Assembly (NCBI GenBank): GCA_934630995.1
Contig: CAKTXU010000173.1
Location: 1-5,024, forward strand
From: an uncultured Eubacteriales bacterium
GTDB taxonomy: Bacteria > Bacillota > Clostridia > Oscillospirales > Acutalibacteraceae
Direction of reading: 5' to 3'
DNA length: 5,024 bases
Shown: positions 1 to 4,967 of the stretch, in pieces
Numbering within the stretch: the stretch's first letter is position 1
How the letters are laid out: each line of letters starts with the position of its first letter
The notes under the pieces: generated by a model
Seen by the model: only the letters and a program-made list of their open reading frames with translations
Database searches by the model: none
Told to the model about the DNA's origin: nothing
Made by a program: the position numbers and the translations under genes

Positions 1-8
1 CGGCGCAG

Positions 9-596
9 ATGATCCGCCGGTACTATCTCCATGACGTGGCACGGGACAGCGCAGCCCTGACCTACTACCTGCTGTTCGCCATTTTCCCGCTGCTGATCTT
101 CGTCAGCACCCTGCTGGGTATTCTGGAGCTGGATGTGGACAGCATCGTCACCGGCCTGCGGCAGATCGTGCCGGGGGACGTGGCGGAGGTGGTGCGGGGC
201 TATCTGGAATACGCGGGGACCCCCATCAACCTTGCATCGGATACCCGCGGGAACCTGCTGCGGACCATTGAGACGGGCGCTGTCCCCTATTTTGTCTGGA
301 TGACCGAGGACGATGGTGCGGCCAAAAACACAGTCTATGAGAGCAGTCTGTATTCGTTGAACGTGGAAAACACCTTCGAGGATGCGGTCAGCATTTATCA
401 GGAGCTGGCGTCGTTCTACGACACCCTCTCGGGGCGGCGGATACTGCGCCACACCATTCTGGAGAAGTGGCTCAACCGGGTGGATTACGAGGGCGGCGTG
501 TCGGTGATCGTCAACTATGGGGGCGCTCCGGAGACGGTGGACGGCGTGGAAATCGCGCCCTACGGCTACGCGCTTCTAGAAGCAGGCGCAACATAA
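9..596 (+). CDS. Hybrid ORF: YihY/BrkB-like N-terminus joined to DUF5696-like C-terminus
   Basis: The 195-residue frame has two parts that do not belong to one known family. Residues 1 to about 65 look like the start of a YihY/BrkB (formerly 'ribonuclease BN') membrane protein: a basic RRYY start, the motif AALTYYLLFAIFPLLIF (15-31) forming one membrane helix (about 17-40), then a VPGDV..VVRGYL segment. From about residue 68 (YAGTPINLASD) it resembles the C-terminus of DUF5696 proteins: the IETGAVPYFVWM segment (87-98), the LYSLN segment, a helical stretch with IYQELASFYD, and VSVIVNYGG..ETVDGVEIAP..GYALLEAG at the end. DUF5696 genes often sit beside carbohydrate ABC permeases, as here: the stop is 22 bp before the first permease. 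Both parent families are much longer, so each part is truncated. The frame is also open to the window edge (codons at 3-8), so the true start may lie outside. Function of the hybrid is unknown; it may be a pseudogene, deletion product or assembly join. Confidence 0.75.
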   Translation: MIRRYYLHDVARDSAALTYYLLFAIFPLLIFVSTLLGILELDVDSIVTGLRQIVPGDVAEVVRGYLEYAGTPINLASDTRGNLLRTIETGAVPYFVWMTEDDGAAKNTVYESSLYSLNVENTFEDAVSIYQELASFYDTLSGRRILRHTILEKWLNRVDYEGGVSVIVNYGGAPETVDGVEIAPYGYALLEAGAT

Positions 597-618
597 GTAC
601 GGGAAGCGGGGAGTGCAG

Positions 619-1560
619 ATGCGAACGACGGCAACAAAGAATCCGGGGCAAAAACGGCCCCGTCGGGGAGTTACGCTGGAAAAGCGCCGGGCCAGGGTGG
701 GGTATGTTTTTATCATTCCCTTGATACTGGGCGTGGTCTTTATCTTTATCCCCAATCTGATACAGACCTTTCAGTTTACTATTAACGACATTGAAATCAC
801 AGAGGGGGGCTATCGCCTCAATCCGGCGGGCTTCCACTATTTCAGGCAGGCCCTGACGGTGAATCCCATGTTTAACAAATATCTGATCATGTCGCTGCAG
901 GAGCTGGTGACGAATATTCCGGTTATCACCATTTTCAGCATGTTTATCGCCACCCTGCTGAATCAGCGGTTCCGTGGACGCACCTTTGCCCGGGCGGTGT
1001 TCTTCATTCCCGTCCTGCTGGCCACCGGCATCGTGGCCCGGGTGGAAACGACCAGTAAAATCATGGAGTTTGCCAGCAGCGGTGCTCTGTCAACCGGAAC
1101 CAGCCTGGACTCCCTACAGCTTAACGGCCTCAATGATTTGCTGCTGGGCCTCAATTTCAGCCCGGCCCTCATCAGCATTATTTCCGGGGCCGCCAGCGGT
1201 ATTTACGGGGTTATCCAGTCCTCCGGCATCCAGATTTTCATCTTCCTGGCCGGGCTGCAAGAGATCCCCGATTCCATCTATGAGGCAGCCTCGGTGGAGG
1301 GCTGTACCCAGTGGGAATCCTTCTGGAAAATCACCATCCCCATGGTCAGCCCGCAAATCGCCGTCTGTTTCATTTATACGGTGGTGGATGCCTTTACCAA
1401 GGACGACAGCGCGCTGTTCAGCTATATTAAGGAGCTGGCCTTCGGGCAAAACCAATACGCCTACGCCAATGCGATGTACATGATTTATCTCGCTTGCATA
1501 GCGGTGATACTGGGAATTCTGGGCCTGCTGGTTTCGCGTCTCGTACGCTATAACGATTGA
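619..1560 (+). CDS. Carbohydrate ABC transporter permease, MalF/LplB/YteP type
   Basis: Inner-membrane subunit of a binding-protein-dependent sugar importer of the CUT1 class (family inference). The 313-residue product has a basic N-terminus, a first membrane helix at about 27-48 (YVFIIPLILGVVFIFIP), further helices at about 97-114, 124-141, 200-215, 240-258 and 285-306, and a C-terminal SRLVRYND tail. The cytoplasmic EAA loop that docks on the ATPase is clear: EAASVEG at 222-228 followed by ..W..FWKITIPMVSP. A segment of about 50 residues (142-195) lies between the third helix and the EAA-proximal helix, as I recall for permeases paired with DUF5696 proteins. The start is ambiguous: GTG at 613 is also in frame, but ATG 619 has GGGGAG at 608-613, five bases upstream, so I prefer it. 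It ends 17 bp before the partner permease and should be co-transcribed with it. Substrate cannot be told from sequence. Confidence 0.9.
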   Translation: MRTTATKNPGQKRPRRGVTLEKRRARVGYVFIIPLILGVVFIFIPNLIQTFQFTINDIEITEGGYRLNPAGFHYFRQALTVNPMFNKYLIMSLQELVTNIPVITIFSMFIATLLNQRFRGRTFARAVFFIPVLLATGIVARVETTSKIMEFASSGALSTGTSLDSLQLNGLNDLLLGLNFSPALISIISGAASGIYGVIQSSGIQIFIFLAGLQEIPDSIYEAASVEGCTQWESFWKITIPMVSPQIAVCFIYTVVDAFTKDDSALFSYIKELAFGQNQYAYANAMYMIYLACIAVILGILGLLVSRLVRYND

Positions 1561-1577
1561 GGAAGGAGACGGAAAAC

Positions 1578-2495
1578 ATGTCCCAACGTACATTCCGCGC
1601 CAAGAACAAGCGCGCCGTTGTCCTGTCCTTTTTCGGCAAGGTCCTCCGGTTTGTAATCATTTTCGGCCTGGCGTTTATTATCCTCAAGCCCTTTATCGTT
1701 AAAATTCTCATGGCCTTTATGTCGCCCGCGGATTTGAACGATTCCTCCGTCAATATGATCCCCAAGCACTTCAGCCTGCATTATTGGCAGGAGGCGCTGT
1801 CCGGGATGGAGCTGGCCTCCACCGCCTGGAACACGGTGTTCCTCTCGGTCACGGTGGGAATTATCCAGGTGTTCTCCAGCACACTGGTAGCATACGGTTT
1901 GGCCCGGTTTAAATTCAAGGGCAACAGCCTGGCCTTTGTCATGGTGATCATCATGCTGCTTGTCCCCCCCCAGGTGACCAGCGTGGCGCGGTATCTCGGA
2001 TTCAAGTATATGGGGGTCGGCCCGTTCACCGTGGATTTGATCGATACCTTTTTCCCGCTGTTCATTTCGGCGTTCTGCTGCCTGGGACTCAAGCAAGGGC
2101 TGTATATTTATCTGTTGCGGGAGTTCTTCCGGGGAATGCCGCAGGATTTGGAAAATTCCGCCTATATCGACGGTGCCTCACCCTTTACGGCGTTTTTCAG
2201 GGTCATTCTGCCCAACGCTTTCACCATCATGACCACCGTATTTCTCTTCTCTTTTTGCTGGCAATGGACGGATCTCTCCTATCCCAGCCTTTACCTCAGT
2301 ACCAAGACGGTGATACCTATGAAAATCATGGAGATGCGGGGATGGCTCTCGACAGGCCTCGGTGAAAATTCGGTGGAAACCACAATTCTGCGCAATGCCG
2401 CTGTCATGCTGTTCCTGATACCGCTGATTCTGCTGTTCGTGTTTTGTCAGAAAATGATGGTCAAGAGTATCGTGCGCAGCGGTTTGGCCAACTGA
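1578..2495 (+). CDS. Carbohydrate ABC transporter permease, MalG type
   Basis: Second inner-membrane subunit of the same sugar importer, expected to form a heterodimer with the preceding permease. The 305-residue product has a basic N-terminus, a first helix at about 25-45, a second at about 86-108 followed by YGLARFKFKG, then MLLVPPQVT, and a C-terminal helix before a short basic tail, all typical of MalG-like subunits. The EAA-type loop reads ENSAYIDGAS (E192 to about S201) followed by ..FFRVILPNA; the family's usual EAA is here NSA, while the invariant G199 and the I-LP end are kept. TTG at 1557 is in frame and overlaps the upstream stop, but ATG 1578 has an AGGAG at 1564-1568 with nine-base spacing, so ATG 1578 is the likely start. 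An intrinsic terminator follows 33 bp after the stop, so this is the last gene of its operon. No binding protein or ATPase gene is adjacent downstream. Confidence 0.92.
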   Translation: MSQRTFRAKNKRAVVLSFFGKVLRFVIIFGLAFIILKPFIVKILMAFMSPADLNDSSVNMIPKHFSLHYWQEALSGMELASTAWNTVFLSVTVGIIQVFSSTLVAYGLARFKFKGNSLAFVMVIIMLLVPPQVTSVARYLGFKYMGVGPFTVDLIDTFFPLFISAFCCLGLKQGLYIYLLREFFRGMPQDLENSAYIDGASPFTAFFRVILPNAFTIMTTVFLFSFCWQWTDLSYPSLYLSTKTVIPMKIMEMRGWLSTGLGENSVETTILRNAAVMLFLIPLILLFVFCQKMMVKSIVRSGLAN

Positions 2496-2528
2496 TTAGG
2501 GAATGCGGGGATACAGGTCATTCGCTAG

Positions 2529-2568
2529 AAAAAGAGACGCTCGTCGGCAAAGCCGGGCGTCTCTTTTT
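2529..2568 (+). terminator. Intrinsic terminator of the permease operon
   Basis: A perfect 12-bp inverted repeat (2529-2540 with 2557-2568) encloses a smaller CGGC/GCCG stem with an AAA loop (2545-2555). The right arm ends in five T. The left arm starts with five A, so it could also act weakly on the minus strand. It lies 33 bp after the second permease stop and separates that operon from the DeoR unit. Confidence 0.9.
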
Positions 2569-2618
2569 CCGTCGGTCACTTTCTAGCCGCCTGTCTTATT
2601 GGTTTCGAAGGTACCTGC

Positions 2619-2640
2619 CGCCTGCTCGTTCTGGCAGGCG
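2619..2640. repeat. Inverted repeat, 7-bp arms
   Basis: CGCCTGC (2619-2625) and GCAGGCG (2634-2640) are perfect inverted copies with an 8-base spacer. A second pairing, CCTGCC (2614-2619) with GGCAGG (2633-2638), competes with the first. There is no T-run after it, so it is not a standard terminator. Role unknown. Confidence 0.5.
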
Positions 2641-2676
2641 TCCGCCGGCTTTTCAGGAGCCTGTCAGCTGTTCGGC

Positions 2677-2746
2677 CAACTGCGTATACCGGCCTATCTG
2701 TTCCGTGCCGTGATTTCCACTCGGCATATTCGTGTACGCGCAGTTG
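2677..2746. repeat. Inverted repeat, 8-bp arms, with nested smaller repeat
   Basis: CAACTGCG (2677-2684) and CGCAGTTG (2739-2746) are perfect inverted copies 54 bases apart. Inside, TGCCG (2706-2710) and CGGCA (2722-2726) could form a second stem. It could be a folded RNA element or chance within decayed sequence; there is no match to a structure I recognise. Confidence 0.35.
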
Positions 2747-2784
2747 TTTCCTGGCGACGGTGTTGCTTAGGCACTTGCCGATTT

Positions 2785-2814
2785 TTGACCTATGCGTCAT
2801 TGACAGGTTACAAT
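2785..2814 (+). promoter_or_regulatory. Upstream vegetative promoter for the DeoR unit
   Basis: TTGACC (2785-2790) and TACAAT (2809-2814) are separated by 18 bases and match the -35 and -10 boxes of the main sigma factor with few mismatches. It overlaps the second promoter, so polymerase should occupy only one at a time. It points at the DeoR gene. Confidence 0.6.
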
Positions 2815-2828
2815 TCGCATGATACAAT
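2800..2828 (+). promoter_or_regulatory. Main vegetative promoter for the DeoR unit
   Basis: A perfect -35 box TTGACA (2800-2805), a 17-base spacer and a TACAAT -10 box (2823-2828) form a near-consensus housekeeping promoter. Transcription should start near 2835, giving an AT-rich leader of about 80 bases before the DeoR start. A split inverted repeat ATGCG/CGCAT (2792-2796, 2816-2820) flanks the -35 and spacer and could be an operator. Confidence 0.8.
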
Positions 2829-2914
2829 AATAAAAAATAATAAATATTAATAAACAACAGGCAAATTAACACCGTTCTATACGCAAGGCGGCCATCGGAA
2901 AGAGAGGAAAACCA

Positions 2915-3697
2915 ATGTTCAAGGAGCCTTTATTCGCGGAGGAAAGGCAGGCGCGGATTGTGGAACTACTGGGCCAGCGCCACAAGCTGCTGGTGCCGGA
3001 GCTGTGCGACTATTTCACGGTGTCGCCGGCCACCATCCGCAATGACCTCAACGAACTGGAGGAAAGGGGCCTGCTCAAGCGCACCCATGGGGGAGCGATA
3101 TCCAACGTGGGGACGGGTTATGAGCAAAACAGCCAGCAGAAAGCGGTCAAAAACCGTGAACTGAAGGAGGCCGTCGCAGCTCGGGCCGCAGAGCTGGTGA
3201 AGGACGGCGACACTATCGCCATTGACACCGGCACAACGATGGAGGCGTTTGCGGCTAGGATAGCGCAGAAAAGGAGTCTGACTGTGGTGACAAACGATTG
3301 CCGCATCGCCTCCCTGCTGGAAGAACAGTCGGATGCTGCGGTGATACTCACCGGCGGCGCTTTGCGCAAGGGCTTTCATTGCACAGTGGGGCCGGTGGCG
3401 CTGGAAACGTTGTCGGGCCTGCGGGTGGACAAGACCTTTCTGGCAACCAACGGGCTGACTCTGGAGAGTGGGCTGACCACTCCGGATATGAATCAGGCGG
3501 AGGTTAAGCGGGCGATGCTGCGCATCGGCGGTCAGCGGATTTTGCTTTGTGACAGTACGAAAATCGGGCATGACAGCTTTGCTCGGGTGGCGGATATCGA
3601 TGCCGTGGACGTTTTGGTGACGGACAAGGGGATACCGCCGGAGGTAATGCTGGCTCTCGCGGAGAAAGAAGTCCAGGTTCGAATTGCCGAATCCTGA
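2915..3697 (+). CDS. DeoR/GlpR-family transcriptional regulator
   Basis: A 260-residue DNA-binding repressor of the DeoR family, normal in length. The N-terminal winged helix-turn-helix covers about residues 10-60: RQARIVELL, then VPELCDYFTVSPATIRNDL (27-45), the family's recognition region, ending in LLKRTHGGA (53-61). The C-terminal sugar-phosphate-sensing domain (about 75-255, related to phosphosugar isomerases) shows DTGTT (104-108), VTND (125-128), LTGG (145-148), NGLTLESGLTTPD (179-191) and LLCDSTKIG (210-218). Family knowledge says a sugar phosphate binds here and releases DNA; which one is not visible. ATG 2915 is preceded by GAGGA (2904-2908) at a six-base spacing. A D-lyxose isomerase follows 30-40 bp downstream and is probably co-transcribed, which suggests control of that pathway and perhaps of its own promoter. 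Confidence 0.95.
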   Translation: MFKEPLFAEERQARIVELLGQRHKLLVPELCDYFTVSPATIRNDLNELEERGLLKRTHGGAISNVGTGYEQNSQQKAVKNRELKEAVAARAAELVKDGDTIAIDTGTTMEAFAARIAQKRSLTVVTNDCRIASLLEEQSDAAVILTGGALRKGFHCTVGPVALETLSGLRVDKTFLATNGLTLESGLTTPDMNQAEVKRAMLRIGGQRILLCDSTKIGHDSFARVADIDAVDVLVTDKGIPPEVMLALAEKEVQVRIAES

Positions 3698-3736
3698 CGG
3701 CGACTGTGGGATACGGATAAGGAAAGGATGGAGCAT

Positions 3737-4285
3737 ATGATAAACAAAAAAGTGGCTGAGCAGGTTGCAGAGCGGGCATTTGCCCTTTATGCCAAAGCCG
3801 GAATCATCCTGACGGAGGAAGAGAAGGCCCATTTGGAAATAACCGATTATGCGCTGGGCAACGTGCTGGCGACGGGAACGGAAATCATAATCTATGTGAA
3901 TACAGACCGCTGCTGCGCCAAGGAAATGGCGCTGTTGCCTTTCCAGACCTGCCCCGAGCACAAGCATGTCCCTATTGATGCCATTGGATATCCCGGAAAG
4001 GAGGAGACCTTCCGCTGCCGGTATGGAAAGGTGTACCTGTATGTGGAGGGGGAACCGGCGGACCATCCGCAGACACAGCATCCGAAAGGGGTGTATACGG
4101 TCTTTCACGAAATCGTATTGGAACCCGGCCAACAGTATACCATGAAGCCCGACACGCTCCACTGGTTCCAGGCGGGAGAGGATGGCGCAGTCATCAGCGA
4201 ATTCTCCACAACGAGTTACGACGAATGTGATGTCTTCACCGATCCCGCCATTATCCGCACGCCGAACATAGAAGGGGAAAGGTAG
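3737..4285 (+). CDS. D-lyxose ketol-isomerase (D-lyxose/D-mannose isomerase), cupin type
   Basis: Predicted cytoplasmic metal-dependent aldose-ketose isomerase of the lyxose isomerase family (converts D-lyxose to D-xylulose and, in many members, D-mannose to D-fructose). The 182-residue product is a single-domain cupin. Metal-ligand candidates match the family pattern: HKH at 75-77, E90 in GKEETFRC, and H142 in DTLHWFQAG. Other hallmarks are AKEMALLPFQTCPEHKH (62-77), RYGKVYLYVEGE, and HEIVLEPGQQYTMKP before the last His. There is no signal peptide or membrane helix. Two ATGs are in frame, 3728 and 3737. AAAGGA (3723-3728) is eight bases from 3737, whereas 3728 has only short-spaced purines, so 3737 is preferred (3728 would add three residues). 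It follows the DeoR regulator directly and has no promoter of its own that I can see. A strong terminator lies about 100 bp downstream. Confidence 0.9.
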   Translation: MINKKVAEQVAERAFALYAKAGIILTEEEKAHLEITDYALGNVLATGTEIIIYVNTDRCCAKEMALLPFQTCPEHKHVPIDAIGYPGKEETFRCRYGKVYLYVEGEPADHPQTQHPKGVYTVFHEIVLEPGQQYTMKPDTLHWFQAGEDGAVISEFSTTSYDECDVFTDPAIIRTPNIEGER

Positions 4286-4384
4286 GTATCGCGCAGGGGA
4301 GCTTCGCGGCGAGAATGCCTTGACTGTGGACAAATGGCTGAAAGCGCCCAAATGGTAAGAGGAGCTTATTGAGATAGCGTCCTG
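4286..4384 (+). other. Short spacer with possible gene remnant
   Basis: About 100 bases separate the isomerase stop from its terminator. One + frame (4272-4358) is open to a TAA and ends in the peptide ENALTVDKWLKAPKW, which looks protein-like rather than random. It has no plausible start or ribosome site because a stop lies just upstream at 4269. It may be the residue of a lost third gene of the operon, or chance. I do not recognise the family. Confidence 0.25.
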
Positions 4385-4425
4385 AAAACACCCGAAAAGT
4401 GTTCAAACACTTTTCGGGTGTTTTT
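4385..4425 (+). terminator. Strong intrinsic terminator of the DeoR/isomerase unit
   Basis: An 18-bp perfect stem (4385-4402 with 4407-4424) closes on a TCAA tetraloop, and the right arm ends in five T (4421-4425). The left arm begins with four A, so minus-strand termination is possible but would be weaker. It marks the 3' end of the DeoR/isomerase transcript. Confidence 0.95.
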
Positions 4426-4455
4426 CATATAGACCGTTCATAAAAGCAACAGGAT

Positions 4456-4517
4456 AACAGCGGCGTCTGTGCCGAGGGCTTATTTGAGAGTCGTCGGATA
4501 CAAACGCCGCTGTTTTT
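4456..4517 (+). terminator. Second terminator-like hairpin with a long loop
   Basis: AACAGCGGCGT (4456-4466) and ACGCCGCTGTT (4504-4514) form a perfect 11-bp GC-rich stem running into five T (4513-4517). The 37-base loop can extend the stem with TGT/ACA (4468-4470, 4500-4502) and CCGA/TCGG (4472-4475, 4494-4497). It sits only 31 bases after the first terminator. It may be a back-up terminator or the end of a short separate RNA. Confidence 0.7.
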
Positions 4518-4565
4518 GTCTGTGAGGCTGTGGTACGGAGCACAGGCGGCGGTTAATGGAAAAAA

Positions 4566-4576
4566 AGCCTACAAAT
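4566..4576. repeat. Direct repeat copy 1 (AGCCTACAAAT)
   Basis: Identical 11-mer to positions 4653-4663, 87 bases away. On the minus strand both copies fall in the same frame and would encode FVGFF and FVGYF. Here it is followed by TCGGCT, so AGCC and GGCT also make a small inverted repeat. Confidence 0.5.
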
Positions 4577-4652
4577 TCGGCTAAGGAGCCCCGTTTCGTC
4601 CTCTCTATATACCCGATATGATGAAAACAAGAAAAATTTAGCGTAATGAAAT

Positions 4653-4663
4653 AGCCTACAAAT
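4653..4663. repeat. Direct repeat copy 2 (AGCCTACAAAT)
   Basis: Second identical copy of the 11-mer at 4566-4576, in an AT-richer context. Together they could mark a small dispersed repeat or a decayed duplicated segment. Confidence 0.5.
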
Positions 4664-4739
4664 GACAAACAACAGGTTGGATGCCGTGCGACCTTTTAAC
4701 AGCCTGCTCACGCGGAATGAAGAATGAGGAGTATGAAGC

Positions 4740-4967
4740 ATGAATGTGAAGCAAAGTCTGGGTGTGATGTTTGTCCGATGTGACGATGGCGGCCGCAAAA
4801 CCGGGATAACGGGGGAGGCGGAGAGCGTTTTGTTCGTCGCCAGATTTCAGGCGAAGCGGACCGACCGACTGGAACTGGGGAACAGTCTGGCAACTGGCGC
4901 TTTAAGACGGATATCCGATCAGGATTCGCCTGACATGCAAAAACGTTCATCAGGGAGGAAACACAAT
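4740..4967 (+). other. Open frame upstream of, and in frame with, the 4968 gene
   Basis: From ATG 4740 the frame stays open for 76 codons and continues in frame into ATG 4968 and the window end. ATG 4740 has GAGGAG (4726-4731) eight bases upstream, a good ribosome site. The encoded peptide is basic and polar, with no motif I recognise, and the other frames here are also fairly open, so coding is uncertain. It could be an N-terminal extension of the next gene or a leader RNA. Confidence 0.3.
4847..4958 (+). promoter_or_regulatory. Candidate structured leader with competing pairings
   Basis: TCAGGCGAA (4847-4855) and TTCGCCTGA (4925-4933) are perfect 9-bp inverted copies. The CCTGA end (4929-4933) can instead pair with TCAGG at 4919-4923 (5-base loop) or with TCAGG at 4950-4954, which overlaps the ribosome site of the 4968 gene. 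Extra pairings exist between CGCCAG (4838-4843) and CTGGCG (4894-4899). The arrangement resembles a translational or attenuation switch, but no known riboswitch class is recognised. Confidence 0.35.

Larger units (their letters stand above)
2569..2784. other. Gene-less intergenic region with short inverted repeats
   Basis: This stretch between the permease terminator and the DeoR promoters has no convincing gene. Frames crossing it on either strand lack a ribosome site and family motifs. It contains two inverted repeats (listed separately) and a short minus-strand frame (2653-2766) that could be a decayed gene end. Its base composition is like the flanking genes, unlike the AT-rich promoter/leader that follows, which fits decayed coding sequence. 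Confidence 0.5.
4518..4739. other. Gene-less stretch between terminator and next leader
   Basis: No convincing gene on either strand. A 21-codon + frame (4556-4621) and a minus-strand frame (4480-4668) are open, but neither has a good ribosome site or a recognisable motif. It carries an 11-bp direct repeat. I find no clear -35/-10 pair for the downstream gene; a TATATA at 4606-4611 lacks a matching -35. Confidence 0.4.

Noticed and set aside
1114..2096. Minus-strand frames across the two permease genes
   Set aside because: They are antisense shadows of genes with clear permease motifs; their low-complexity His/Gly/Gln-rich content is typical of reverse-frame translation.
2599..2850. + strand frame of 83 codons in the intergenic region
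   Set aside because: It would start at TTG without a ribosome site, run through both promoters, and has no family signal.
2966..4351. Long minus-strand open frame of 461 codons
   Set aside because: It lies antisense across both the DeoR and isomerase genes, whose family motifs are clear on the + strand, and has no ribosome site or recognisable domains.
4556..4621. 21-codon + frame in the gene-less stretch
   Set aside because: No good ribosome site and no promoter; it lies within the repeat-bearing segment and looks incidental.
4733..4783. Tiny Cys-containing frame (MKHECEAKSGCDVCPM)
   Set aside because: The ribosome site GAGGAG is only one base from its ATG, too close; it fits ATG 4740 better.
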